Assembly: GCA_963663665.2 (NCBI GenBank)
Contig: CAXXKP010000001.1
Span: 1,054,001 to 1,118,000 of the forward strand
Length of the DNA: 64,000 nt
Reading direction: 5' to 3'
DNA from: SABI01 sp963663665
Lineage (GTDB): Bacteria > Spirochaetota > Spirochaetia > Sphaerochaetales > Sphaerochaetaceae
The notes under the pieces: generated by a model
Told to the model about the DNA's origin: nothing
The model's input: only the letters and a program-made list of their open reading frames with translations
The model's database searches: none
Part shown: positions 18,557-27,931 of the stretch, piece by piece
Numbering within the stretch: the stretch's first letter is position 1
Layout: every line of letters begins with the position of its first letter
Made by a program: the position numbers and the translations under genes

Positions 18557-19818
18557 TGAATTCAAATCATCGATTCATAATTTGCATATCAGGACCTCTC
18601 TTATCTCGAGTTCAGGAAGTGGCAGACGCATTAGTTGAACGGTTACAAGAAGGGATTGCTATTTCCTGTCATACCCTGTTTCCTCAAGCAAAATCTCTCC
18701 AAGATCTTGAAAATATAGATATCGAAGAAATTAGGACAAAACTCAGTGAGTTCCCTCAAGAATATCTTATCATCTATGGTGATACTGTGCTGGCGTTAGA
18801 GAGAATGCGAAAGCTCTCCTCATTACGTATTTATGTGGATGCCAATGAGCTTGATATAACCTCGGACCTTTTGCGAAATGTTAAAATTCCAAACAAAAGA
18901 GAGAATTTAAGAGGGGAGAGCCTTTCTGTAAATGTACAGAAGATTTTACACGAGAATTCTGAACATATTGATGCAGAGGTCTCTACCACAAGGAAATTTG
19001 CAGATATAGTTATTGATGCGTATGAAGAACCTAAAGAGGCTGTTTTCAGTATTGTGCGTTATGTATTACGAACCGATTCTAGAAAGAACCCAACGCAGAT
19101 GAGTAATGATGAGCGTAATAAAAGAATTGATGAGATGCTGCGTCAATATCGCAATCCATCAAGTCAAACACGAAAAGCTAAACTTAAGAAAAGGCTCTGG
19201 ACGTTTGTGATTCAAGCAACTCTTGTTTTAAAGAGGTTATTAGATATTTTAGTTGCTTTAATAGCTCTACTATTGCTGTCTCCCTTGCTCGGGATAATCT
19301 CTTTGATTATCAAATTCACCGATGGAGGTCCTGTGTTTTATGTTCAAACTCGAATAGGAAAACAGGGGAAACCTTTTCCCTTCCCAAAGTTTCGTTCGAT
19401 GGTAATCAATGCTGATAAACTAAAAGATAATCTATTAAATGAAGCTGATCGTAAAGGGGATGTAACCTTTAAAATGAAGAAGGACCCACGGGTTACTTCT
19501 ATAGGACGATTTATCAGGAGATTTAGCATTGATGAGCTACCCCAGCTCTGGTGTGTTCTCATTGGTGACATGTCTATTGTAGGGCCACGACCACCTGTCC
19601 CTCGAGAAGTAGCTCTTTATACGCAAGAAGACCGTCGTCGATTAGAGGTCACTCCTGGCCTGACAGGTATTTGGCAGGTTAGTGGTCGCTCTGATATCGG
19701 TTTTAAGCAACAGGTTGAACTCGATGTATTGTATATAGAAAGCCATGGATTTCTATTAGATATCAAACTTATTTTAAAGACCATTCCTGCTGTCTTAACT
19801 GGAAAAGGAGCATACTAA
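18556..19818 (+). CDS. Initiating sugar-phosphate transferase (WcaJ/PglC family)
   Basis: Phosphoglycosyltransferase that should put the first sugar-phosphate on undecaprenyl phosphate. The catalytic bacterial sugar transferase domain spans about residues 220-420: a membrane-entering helix (LLDILVALIALLLLSPLLGI), GPVFYVQTRIGKQGKPF, KFRSM, DELPQLWCVLIGDMSIVGPRP and PGLTGIWQVSGRSD. The first 200 residues are soluble, without the four-helix membrane region of WbaP/WcaJ, so this is a short-catalytic-core enzyme with an atypical cytoplasmic domain. It probably defines the first sugar of the repeat unit. Confidence 0.88.
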   Translation: MNSNHRFIICISGPLLSRVQEVADALVERLQEGIAISCHTLFPQAKSLQDLENIDIEEIRTKLSEFPQEYLIIYGDTVLALERMRKLSSLRIYVDANELDITSDLLRNVKIPNKRENLRGESLSVNVQKILHENSEHIDAEVSTTRKFADIVIDAYEEPKEAVFSIVRYVLRTDSRKNPTQMSNDERNKRIDEMLRQYRNPSSQTRKAKLKKRLWTFVIQATLVLKRLLDILVALIALLLLSPLLGIISLIIKFTDGGPVFYVQTRIGKQGKPFPFPKFRSMVINADKLKDNLLNEADRKGDVTFKMKKDPRVTSIGRFIRRFSIDELPQLWCVLIGDMSIVGPRPPVPREVALYTQEDRRRLEVTPGLTGIWQVSGRSDIGFKQQVELDVLYIESHGFLLDIKLILKTIPAVLTGKGAY

Positions 19819-19819
19819 G

Positions 19820-20593
19820 ATGACCTCTTTAAAAGAAGATAAGATCTTTAACCTATTAGATATACCTATATCAAATGTTACAACCCAGCGTGCTTTAGAG
19901 ATAATATGGTCCCATATGGACAATTCTTCTCCTTCTGAAATACACTTTGTGAACGCCCACTGTATTAATATAGCAGCAAGAAACTCCTTATATCTCTCAA
20001 TATTGCAACATTCTAAAGCAATTTTTGCAGATGGCTCAGGAATTCGTAAAGCTGGAGCTAAACTTAACCAACCTATTGTAGATAATGTTAATGGGACTGA
20101 TTTATTCCCTTTGATATGCAGTGAATGTAAGAAGACTAATAAAAAAATCTATTTGCTCGGTGGAAAACCAAAAGTTGCTGAAATGAGTGCGCAATGGGCC
20201 AACAAGTATGTTGATTCGGAGATTATTGCTGGTTCCCATGATGGATTTTTTACAGAAGAACAAACCCAAGATATCCTAGATGAAATTAATCAAACTAAGG
20301 CTGATTTGTTGTTAGTCGGAATGGGGGTCCCTCGTCAGGAACTTTGGTTGCACGAACATCTTTCAGATTTAGAGGTAGATGTGGTGATGGGTGTTGGGGG
20401 TCTTTTTGATTACTATTCTGGAACAATTCCTCGTTCTCCCTCTTTTATGCGTAAGTTAGGAGTTGAATGGGTATGGAGACTGATGATGGAACCCAAACGT
20501 ATGTGGAGACGCTACATTATCGGTAATATTGAATTTTTGTTACGTATCGAAAAGATTCGAAGAAACAGGAAAAAAGAGGGGAATAAACTATGA
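19820..20593 (+). CDS. WecG/TagA/CpsF-family glycosyltransferase (GT26)
   Basis: Protein of 257 aa of the GT26 family: HFVNAHCINIAARN, ADGSGIRKAG, GGKPKVAEMSAQWA, LVGMGVPRQELWL and a GGLFDYYSGTIPRSPSFMRKLGVEWVWRL segment split around residues 190-220. These enzymes add the second sugar to a lipid-linked intermediate. The C-terminal basic helix (RRNRKKEGNKL) may contact the membrane. It follows the initiating transferase by one nucleotide and overlaps the next gene (ATGA). Confidence 0.9.
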   Translation: MTSLKEDKIFNLLDIPISNVTTQRALEIIWSHMDNSSPSEIHFVNAHCINIAARNSLYLSILQHSKAIFADGSGIRKAGAKLNQPIVDNVNGTDLFPLICSECKKTNKKIYLLGGKPKVAEMSAQWANKYVDSEIIAGSHDGFFTEEQTQDILDEINQTKADLLLVGMGVPRQELWLHEHLSDLEVDVVMGVGGLFDYYSGTIPRSPSFMRKLGVEWVWRLMMEPKRMWRRYIIGNIEFLLRIEKIRRNRKKEGNKL

Positions 20594-21981
20594 AAGCTGT
20601 ATTTGATTTTACTAAGATTTCCCAACTTGAAGTTCAAGATAATTCTTTTAACTATTCGGCCTGTTTTTTGCAAATAATGGGAAAACCCTTTCTTCAACAT
20701 ATTCTAGAGTATGTTGGACGACTTGGAATTCAAGAATGGGAAATCTATCTTTCAAATTCAGCTAATGAAGTTGAAAAATTTATTGGTGATGGTGAGCGTT
20801 GGGGTGTAAAAATCTCCTACCATCTATTAAAAGAAAAGGCAAATATTTTACCTCGCCTTGTAACCGATTTTGTGGGTATTGGTACAGAGCCTTTTCTTTT
20901 TTGTAATGAGGAGCATCTTCCTTTTATTACACAGGCGGATCTTGTCCTTGAACAAAGCTTTTTCACTCATACCGGTGAAGATACTCGTTGGAAAGTTTGC
21001 ACCCTAGAATCGTTCGAATCTGAATTGAACTCTAATCAGGTTGAATTTCTTAGTGTGGCCTCTGCGACTGAATATTTAGAGAGTATGGAGAAAGTATTCT
21101 CCCGAAAAGGTAAAGGGTTAGTAGTCTTTGGTAAAGAGTTGAGAGATGGTATTTGGGTTGGTCCTGGAACAAAAGTTCCTGTGACTAGTACATTAGTTGC
21201 TCCTGTCTATCTCGGTGCTCAAGTTCGACTTGGTGATCAGTCAATCATTGGTCCTAATGTTGAGATTGGAAATGGGTGTATTATTGGAGAAAATAGTTTT
21301 GTTAAAGAATCTTCAATCCTCACAGGAAGTTTTGTCGGGAAAAATCTTGATGTAAATGGGTGCATTGTCAATCAAAATAGGATACTAAATGCTCATCTAG
21401 GGGCTGTGTATCGTGCAACTGATGAGATGTTATTTATGGCAGTTGAGCAATCAGATGATTTTTATGTAAAAGTCCCCGTCTCTATATGGTCTCGGTTTTT
21501 AGCCCTTATTTTACTCATTGTTACCTCTCCGTTGTTATTAGGATTAGCTCTCTTTACAAAGAATAAGTACCATCGTACAGTTGTTTCTATTCCCCAGCAT
21601 GAAACAACTTCTTCTAAGATGAAAACTCAAGTGATGCCTATTTTTAAAAGACGTTCTGAGACCTCGGGGAATTTATGGAAACATTTGCTATGGCATTTAA
21701 TTCCTCATCTCTATCTTGTGGTTACTAGAAAAGCGAGGTTCTTTGGTATCCCTTACAAAACTGTTCAAGAGTATGAAGCTCTTACCCCCCAATGGCAAGA
21801 GCTCTACCTACAATCTATACCAGGGCTAATTTCTGAGGCAGATATACTATATGACGAGTACCCCGATGATCAGATGCTATTTGCATGTGAGATGTATTAT
21901 CGTGTGATGGAGAATAGGTCCTATAATATTGTCTTGTTTGGCAAATATATTAAACGTTTATTTTCAAATTCTACACAATGA
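20590..21981 (+). CDS. Nucleotidyltransferase-like / hexapeptide / sugar-transferase-like fusion
   Basis: Unusual 463-aa protein. Residues 1-155 resemble a sugar nucleotidyltransferase (GKPFLQHILEYVGRLGIQE) but lack the GxGxRL signature. Residues about 180-285 are hexapeptide left-handed beta-helix repeats (VGPGTKV, LGDQSIIGPNVEIGNGCIIGENSFV). Residues about 300-450 have a membrane helix and then spacing like a bacterial sugar transferase (RFFGIPY, YEALTPQWQELYLQSIPGLI, EMYYRVMENRS) without its catalytic residues. It is probably a degenerate, non-catalytic or regulatory member of the polysaccharide machinery. It ends 1 nt from the convergent gene. Confidence 0.65.
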   Translation: MKAVFDFTKISQLEVQDNSFNYSACFLQIMGKPFLQHILEYVGRLGIQEWEIYLSNSANEVEKFIGDGERWGVKISYHLLKEKANILPRLVTDFVGIGTEPFLFCNEEHLPFITQADLVLEQSFFTHTGEDTRWKVCTLESFESELNSNQVEFLSVASATEYLESMEKVFSRKGKGLVVFGKELRDGIWVGPGTKVPVTSTLVAPVYLGAQVRLGDQSIIGPNVEIGNGCIIGENSFVKESSILTGSFVGKNLDVNGCIVNQNRILNAHLGAVYRATDEMLFMAVEQSDDFYVKVPVSIWSRFLALILLIVTSPLLLGLALFTKNKYHRTVVSIPQHETTSSKMKTQVMPIFKRRSETSGNLWKHLLWHLIPHLYLVVTRKARFFGIPYKTVQEYEALTPQWQELYLQSIPGLISEADILYDEYPDDQMLFACEMYYRVMENRSYNIVLFGKYIKRLFSNSTQ

Positions 21982-21982
21982 T

Positions 21983-23065
21983 TTAATTGCAAACAAGCCA
22001 AGTACACAAAAAAGAATCTGCCTCTTTTCTCCAAGAATCTTTTTCTGGTTCAGGATTTTCTAGTAAAAGAGCTAATTGTCCATACAGTCTTTCTCTAGGA
22101 TAGAAGAATGATAATTTCTTATCTTTTAAATTCTTTCCAAGATTTCTTAGTAGATTTTTTGGTGTGTGTTGTTCTGGTTCTCGAATGAAATGATCTTTAG
22201 CATAATTTGTTGCTTTTTGCCAATCTTTGCCAGTTCTTTTCTTCTCACAATAGAGCATCACCTCAACCCAAAGAGATGCAACTTCTTTTAATTCGGCAAG
22301 ATTTGGTTGTTCTTGTTTTAAACTATTCGGTTGGGTCTTGAATTGTGCAGCTTGGGTGTGCAAAGTGATGATTCTGTCTCTTTGTGAAATTGGAATGTAC
22401 TTACTATGTTCTTTTAAGGTTTTAGTTCTGTGTTCAAGTGGTGGTTTATATAGGCCTTCGGTGATTAAAAGGCTATCTCCTAAAGCTAGTGTACACTTTT
22501 CCTTATTCCTTCGGATGAAATCTAAGTCAGGGAAAGTATGATTCTTGTCTTGTGAACTTTCATAGCTGTGTGAAATAGCTTGAAGGAGACCTGCTCCACG
22601 GTTGAGCAATAATCTTAAGGCTTCTACTTGAGGAAGTTTCTCACTAAGGTAGGAGGGGGCATTTTTATTAAGTATATTGGGATTGCCTACAATAACTTTA
22701 TGCGATTCAAGAAGGTCCTGCCACATAAGCTGATGGGGTAAATTTTTGATGATATTGAGAGTTAGCGGTTTCCCGATATCGACATCAATTCCCAATCTTT
22801 TCTCATATTCTTTAGTAATATCTAATACCTTTTTAGGGATGACCTTTCGTTCACTAACGACGATAAAAAGATCAAAGTCATTATAAGGTGATTCTTTCCC
22901 ATCAATGAGAACACAGGCACCATCTCCTCGTCCATAGCCTCCAGCTAAAATAATGGCTAGAAAGGAGTCTCCCATAGCTTTCTCTATTTCTTTTCCTAAA
23001 GCGTGTAAATTCTTATCAAGAAATTTGTTGAATTCTTCAGATCCAGTTTTACTATAGATATTCAA
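21983..23065 (-). CDS. Nucleotidyltransferase-fold protein (pol-beta superfamily)
   Basis: Protein of 360 aa. Residues about 30-80 carry the nucleotidyltransferase core: LAGGYGRGDGA followed by NDFDLFIVV, fitting the GG-x-GRG and DxD pattern of the polymerase-beta superfamily. The rest is helical and unassigned. The start is TTG at 23065, supported by AAGGAG with 8-nt spacing, and it overlaps the GT2 gene end by 4 nt. It is the last of the STAS, AlkP, GT2 and nucleotidyltransferase series on the minus strand. The substrate is unknown; nucleotidylation of a sugar-lipid or of a partner protein are both possible. Confidence 0.6.
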   Translation of the reverse strand: MNIYSKTGSEEFNKFLDKNLHALGKEIEKAMGDSFLAIILAGGYGRGDGACVLIDGKESPYNDFDLFIVVSERKVIPKKVLDITKEYEKRLGIDVDIGKPLTLNIIKNLPHQLMWQDLLESHKVIVGNPNILNKNAPSYLSEKLPQVEALRLLLNRGAGLLQAISHSYESSQDKNHTFPDLDFIRRNKEKCTLALGDSLLITEGLYKPPLEHRTKTLKEHSKYIPISQRDRIITLHTQAAQFKTQPNSLKQEQPNLAELKEVASLWVEVMLYCEKKRTGKDWQKATNYAKDHFIREPEQHTPKNLLRNLGKNLKDKKLSFFYPRERLYGQLALLLENPEPEKDSWRKEADSFLCTWLVCN

Positions 23066-23943
23066 ATCTTTGTCTCCTTAAGCCCTTCAAGAAACCCTTC
23101 TCTTCTCCCACGAAGTTGAGCAAAACGTAGAATAGGGGCATAAAGGAATGCACCAAATTCTCTTCGTGAAAGGGTATACAGCCAATCACTTTTTATTTGT
23201 CGGAGATAAGGTAAGAGGGAATAGCGAAGGAAAGTACGTTCCCAATTAGTCCATTGAAAAATTTGAGCATCCGCCTTTCCTTCTCCCTTTTGGCGTTTAC
23301 GAAATTGAGTGTAGGTATAATTGTGAGAGTGGAAAACTTGTGAATTTTTACAATAATTAATAGTCCATCCTCTTTGTCTAGCTTTCCAAGTCCAATCAAT
23401 ATCCTCCGAATAGGTAAGGGTTTCAGAAAAAGGTTCTTCTTTCCAACACTCGCGTCGAATAGCAGATGAAGCCATCGAAAAGCAATGTTTCCAATATTTT
23501 TGTCGTGAGCCATCACCAAAAGTATCATTAGTATCTTTTTCAAACAAAGGTTTGCAATCGGGTCTGGGAACTTGTCTTCCAAAAACTGCACAAACTCCTG
23601 AATCGTCAAAACCTTTAAGTAACTCCTCCAGCCAATGCTTATCTAGAGGAGTGCAATCAGAATTAAGAAATACGATAAATGGAGCATTTGAATCAGTTAC
23701 TTTTAAAGCCTCGTTTAATACTCTTCCTGGAATATAGGTTCCTTTTGCCACCCGATGTATATGTTTTGTGTAAAGAGGGATTAATTCAGCTGTTCCATCA
23801 TCAGAATCATTGTCAAAAATATGCAACTCAAAGGGAATGGTTTGTTTGTTTACCATATCGAGGGTCTCTTTAAGTAACTCAACCTCATTATGGGAACGCA
23901 TTATAATTGGGATGGGAATTTCTATCACTTTTTCACCTGACAT
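23062..23943 (-). CDS. GT2-family glycosyltransferase
   Basis: GT-A glycosyltransferase of 293 aa: N-terminal IIMRSHNEVELLKETLDMV, nucleotide-binding IFDNDSDDGT, the DxD-like LNSDCTPLD and a TYSEDIDWTWKARQRGW segment holding the ED acceptor motif. No membrane helices. ATG at 23943 has AGGAG 8 nt upstream and overlaps the AlkP gene by 19 nt. It transfers a sugar in the polysaccharide pathway; the donor is unknown. Confidence 0.87.
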   Translation of the reverse strand: MSGEKVIEIPIPIIMRSHNEVELLKETLDMVNKQTIPFELHIFDNDSDDGTAELIPLYTKHIHRVAKGTYIPGRVLNEALKVTDSNAPFIVFLNSDCTPLDKHWLEELLKGFDDSGVCAVFGRQVPRPDCKPLFEKDTNDTFGDGSRQKYWKHCFSMASSAIRRECWKEEPFSETLTYSEDIDWTWKARQRGWTINYCKNSQVFHSHNYTYTQFRKRQKGEGKADAQIFQWTNWERTFLRYSLLPYLRQIKSDWLYTLSRREFGAFLYAPILRFAQLRGRREGFLEGLKETKI

Positions 23944-25103
23944 CGATCAATCTCCTGTTTAAAGAGTGTATAGAGATCTTCCAATCCTTTAGGATATGTT
24001 TCTAACTCCACATTACTAGAGAAAGAGGCGGTAGAATCTTTATCATCTGGAGTATAGCCATGCATTCCTGCAATGGTCCTTTCTCCCATATGACTTGGGA
24101 CAATCAAAACGCCTGGGTCCATCAAGAAAAAGAGTTGTCCAAAACGTTCTTGAGGGAAATTGACTCCCCACTTTTCTAGAGTTTCTTGTGGAAGGATATG
24201 ACCTAAGGAAATCTGCTCTAAAATGGCTCGGATGGGAGCTTCACTTTCTGGTTTAAGAAACCAAAAACGGGCCATTGTTGAATCATATACTGCAGCATAA
24301 TCGATACCAAAGCGCAAACCAGATTTTTCAATCAATTCAATTAAATTGAAATCAGTATGTACATCAGTCATCCCATGATCTGAGAAAATGAAAAGGCGAA
24401 CATTTTTATAGTGTTTTCTAGCCTCGGCTAATAATGTGCGTATTTGCATCTCGTACCAAGCTATCTTTTCAGTAACTTTTTGATGATTTTTACCATACTG
24501 ATGTAAGATTGCGTCCATAGAGGCCATATATAGGTAAGCATAGGTACAGTTGCTTTTCTCATCGGCAAGAGCTAAAGTGAGATTTTTTAGATTATCCTCT
24601 TCACTAGCTTTCCAGTTGGCAAGAAAGAAATCAACATTATTATTTCGAGCATAGTCCATTATTGTGTCGATTCCGCTATTTATTCCACCTTTTTGATAGA
24701 GATCTTTTTTCTCTGTATAATCAAAGAGAGGGAGGAGTTTAAACGGCATGTTGTAGATATTAAAGTATCCAGTGTATTTCAATCTTCGTTTAATAATACG
24801 CCCTGCAATGTTTCGGACTCGGTTCCTACTTGATAGAGCTTTTGGGATCAATCGCATAAGCTGAATAAAAGGGGAATTTCTGAATGGAGAATTTTGTGGG
24901 TCATATGCATAGAAAGAGAAATGTCCATGGTCTCTCGGCAGCGCCCCTGTTAGTATAGTCGGGTCACAAGTAGAACTATATCCGAAAATTGTTCTCAAAT
25001 CTTGCTTATGAATGAGTTCCTCATCTAGAAAATTGTGAGCTTGAAGAATCTCCCAACCTAATGCATCAATAAATATTGAAAGACTGACGCTTTCTTTTTT
25101 CAA
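23925..25103 (-). CDS. Alkaline-phosphatase-superfamily hydrolase (phosphodiesterase type)
   Basis: Protein of 392 aa with the AlkP-fold metal motifs: FIDALGWEIL (first Asp), the nucleophile Thr in PTILTGALPRDHG, IFSDHGMTDV (Asp and His) and a late GMHGYTP. There is no signal peptide, so it is probably cytoplasmic. Related proteins are nucleotide pyrophosphatases or phosphodiesterases, some of which transfer phospho-head-groups to glycans. The start is TTG at 25103, with AGAGG 7 nt upstream. It sits between a STAS gene and a GT2 gene, suggesting a role in decorating or recycling polysaccharide intermediates. Confidence 0.8.
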   Translation of the reverse strand: MKKESVSLSIFIDALGWEILQAHNFLDEELIHKQDLRTIFGYSSTCDPTILTGALPRDHGHFSFYAYDPQNSPFRNSPFIQLMRLIPKALSSRNRVRNIAGRIIKRRLKYTGYFNIYNMPFKLLPLFDYTEKKDLYQKGGINSGIDTIMDYARNNNVDFFLANWKASEEDNLKNLTLALADEKSNCTYAYLYMASMDAILHQYGKNHQKVTEKIAWYEMQIRTLLAEARKHYKNVRLFIFSDHGMTDVHTDFNLIELIEKSGLRFGIDYAAVYDSTMARFWFLKPESEAPIRAILEQISLGHILPQETLEKWGVNFPQERFGQLFFLMDPGVLIVPSHMGERTIAGMHGYTPDDKDSTASFSSNVELETYPKGLEDLYTLFKQEIDRCQVKK

Positions 25104-25133
25104 GATGTACCTCTTTTTATTTTGGGAAAAAGC

Positions 25134-25469
25134 TTATTTTTGACGAAACGCTGCTAAAGCCTCTTCTTGAGAGTTAAACACCTCAATAATCTGATGTAGG
25201 CGTACCAATTCAAATAGTACACGAACTGATTTTGTGATGTTACAGATTTTTAAATCGCCATTTTTCTTGCTTAGGCTTTTTAAACATGAGAGAAATACTC
25301 CAAGGCCACTGCTATCAATGAATGTTATTCTGTTTAGATCGAGTAAAACATTGGTCTCATCTTCAATCTCTTTTTCCAATTTTGCTTTGAATTCTTTAGC
25401 ATTAGCGGCTGTGAGAGTTGTGAATTCCACTTCAATTATAGTAGCTTCTTGCTTCTTTGTTACTATCAT
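25134..25469 (-). CDS. STAS-domain anti-sigma-factor antagonist
   Basis: Single STAS domain, 111 aa, from the ATG at 25469 (AGGAG 5 nt upstream; a longer frame to 25562 has no such site). The phosphorylatable serine motif is FIDSSGLGVFL. This is the SpoIIAA/RsbV family, which is dephosphorylated by PP2C phosphatases and then binds a partner. The likely phosphatase partner, a SpoIIE-type protein with its own RsbW-like kinase domain, is encoded at 29110-31662 in the same locus. Confidence 0.88.
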   Translation of the reverse strand: MIVTKKQEATIIEVEFTTLTAANAKEFKAKLEKEIEDETNVLLDLNRITFIDSSGLGVFLSCLKSLSKKNGDLKICNITKSVRVLFELVRLHQIIEVFNSQEEALAAFRQK

Positions 25470-25633
25470 GTATTCTCCTAGTTGAGATGATTTGGTGTAT
25501 ATTTCTATTTTTATCATAAACCAGAAATCTATAAAAATATAGGAGCAACAAAAAAATTCCACCTATTTCAATTTTAAATTAGCATTGCAACCAACTCTTG
25601 CTACCTGTATTATATACTATAAAGGAAAATAAG

Positions 25634-27847
25634 ATGAAAATAACTGCTAATAGAATGCTCGCAATTTGCTGTTTTCTTATATTTATAGCATCCATTTGCA
25701 GTGCGCATGGGGCTTCTGAAAGCAATCTTTCAATTACTACTGCAGCTCCTCATATCCTTGTTGTTTCTTTCACTGATGATTTCGGCTTACGCAAATTTCC
25801 AACCGATCCTCTCAATACTAATATTTCCGATTGGAAAATTAATGGAGTATGCCCCCTATATGTTTATCATCGAAGTAGCAGTATCGATGAACTACCCAAA
25901 ACTGAGAATGGAGAGTACCCAATTTTGAGAAAGTACTGGACTTATTTAGTCCTCGAAAACTCTTTGGTTTCAGGAAAAAATTACATTATTGAGGGTCCTT
26001 TCGGGAAGGAGGACATGATTTTTGATCCTCTAACGATAGATTGTGAATCTCTTAAGGTAAATCAAGTCAGTTATCTTCCTTCTAGTTCTATTCGATATGC
26101 AAATCTTGGAGTCTATATGGGGTCGGGAGGTTCTTATCTATTTCCCAATCTCCCTAATTACCAAGTTCTTGATATTAACAATGGAGCGAGTTTATTTTCT
26201 GGAGTAGCTGAATATCGTGGAGATGATACGGAAGTATCATCTAAAACGGTGAGCTCAGGTGAATATGTCTATCGTCTCGATCTTAGTACGGTTCCTCAAG
26301 GGGGACCATATGTTGTTCTTCTTGAAGGTGCTGGAATCTCTCCTCCCTTTTATATCTCAAACGAGAAGGTTGGATTCATCGCTTCAACCTATTCCCGCTT
26401 TTTGTATCATCAACGTTGTGGTATAGCCCTAGAAGAACCATATACAGATTATGTAAGAGATGCTTGTCATACAGAGGTTGCATTAACGAGAACTCCTTGG
26501 AGTTCAAATGGGGGCATCGTTGTTAAGAGTAGTGACGCTCTTATCCCTATGCAGGGAGGGTATCACGATGCAGGTGATTTTGATCGCCGACCATATCACA
26601 CGATAATTCCGATCTTACTTTTGGGGTACTATGAAGCGTTCCCTTCCCATTTTTTAGATGGTCAATATAATATAGTGGACTCAGGTAATGGCTTGCCCGA
26701 TTTTCTTGATGAAGCATTGTGGGGGGTGTTACTATGGGAAAATCTCCAAATTCTCGATCCCCAAGATAATCAATATGGGGCTATTATGGCTGGAACTGAA
26801 ACATCAGCCCATCCTGAATATGGAAAAGTAAATGCCGCTTCAGATTCGTTAGTGTATGGGACCTGGGAAGCTACGGCAGAGGTTACCGCATTGGGGTCTG
26901 GAATGATGGCCCAAGCGTCAAGATTACTCCTCAATTTTCCAGGTTATGAAGAGATGGCAAGGGAACTCTATAGAAGGTCTCAGCTAGCTTATGAGGCTCT
27001 CAAAGAATTTCAAGGGGATGAAGGAGAGGCATATCTCAAACAAGCGAGTGGTGCTATGCTCTATTCCTCTTTGCAAAATGCCTTAGCTTTAGAGTCTTTT
27101 GAACCAGATAACAAATCTAAGAAAAAAATATTGCAAAGGCAATTTTCGCAATTGGCGGATACCCTTTTGATTCATGATGGATATTGGCCTGAGCAGTATC
27201 GTCCTGGTAATATTACAGCTAGGATTCAAACTGTATATTTTAGCAGTTTTCTTTTGATGGAATCTTGTTTCGATGAACAGTTACAACAGAATCTAAAAGA
27301 GTTAGTGTTTAAGCAAGCGGAAATGGGGGGATACATGGGGTTTGATTCTTCCTTTCCCTTTTATGCACAAGGTGCAACTAAAGCGTATGGGTGGGGTGCT
27401 GCGACAGCACAAGGGCGCTATGGTGATGTTATAGCATTTGCTTATCGACTAGAAAAAGAGAGTGAAAAACGATCTCAATACCTAAATATTCTTTCTCAAT
27501 TTGCAGATTACGCACTTGGTTTAAATCCGTTAGGGCAATCCTATGTTACAGGTCTTGGTAGTGCCCAAGTTAGAAGTCCTTTACACCTAGATTCTTGGTT
27601 TACAAGGTTTAAAGAAGAACTTGGACCTGTTCCGGGGCTCTTGGTATATGGGCCGAGCGCAGAGAGAAGCCAAGCTGGGTACCAACGAGTTATATCTGAT
27701 ACGCTTTTTCCTCTTTGGGATGAATTGCCCCTTCAACGACGTTGGGCTGATGGATGGTCTTTGGTTAACAATAATGAATTTAGTGTGTGGGAAACGAGTG
27801 TGTGGAATATGTGCCTTTATGGAGTTCTCTACGATCCAACACTGTAA
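25634..27847 (+). CDS. Secreted glycoside hydrolase family 9 protein
   Basis: Protein of 737 aa from ATG 25634 (AAGGA upstream; the frame from 25598 has none). Signal peptide about 1-28, then an immunoglobulin-like CelD_N region, then a GH9 (alpha/alpha)6 domain with the hallmark GGYHDAGDFD near residue 310, DYALGLNPLGQSYVTG and a late NNEFSVWETSVWN in the place of the catalytic Glu block. The His-His-Arg motif seen in many GH9 cellulases is not obvious. In a polysaccharide locus it probably trims or releases the glycan rather than degrading cellulose for food; this is inference. Confidence 0.8.
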   Translation: MKITANRMLAICCFLIFIASICSAHGASESNLSITTAAPHILVVSFTDDFGLRKFPTDPLNTNISDWKINGVCPLYVYHRSSSIDELPKTENGEYPILRKYWTYLVLENSLVSGKNYIIEGPFGKEDMIFDPLTIDCESLKVNQVSYLPSSSIRYANLGVYMGSGGSYLFPNLPNYQVLDINNGASLFSGVAEYRGDDTEVSSKTVSSGEYVYRLDLSTVPQGGPYVVLLEGAGISPPFYISNEKVGFIASTYSRFLYHQRCGIALEEPYTDYVRDACHTEVALTRTPWSSNGGIVVKSSDALIPMQGGYHDAGDFDRRPYHTIIPILLLGYYEAFPSHFLDGQYNIVDSGNGLPDFLDEALWGVLLWENLQILDPQDNQYGAIMAGTETSAHPEYGKVNAASDSLVYGTWEATAEVTALGSGMMAQASRLLLNFPGYEEMARELYRRSQLAYEALKEFQGDEGEAYLKQASGAMLYSSLQNALALESFEPDNKSKKKILQRQFSQLADTLLIHDGYWPEQYRPGNITARIQTVYFSSFLLMESCFDEQLQQNLKELVFKQAEMGGYMGFDSSFPFYAQGATKAYGWGAATAQGRYGDVIAFAYRLEKESEKRSQYLNILSQFADYALGLNPLGQSYVTGLGSAQVRSPLHLDSWFTRFKEELGPVPGLLVYGPSAERSQAGYQRVISDTLFPLWDELPLQRRWADGWSLVNNNEFSVWETSVWNMCLYGVLYDPTL

Positions 27848-27931
27848 GGTTCGCTGATATTGCATACTCTTATAGTTTCTCAAAAAAGGATATTACTTGG
27901 CAATTATCTTTGCATAGCTTATAGTGTGTAC

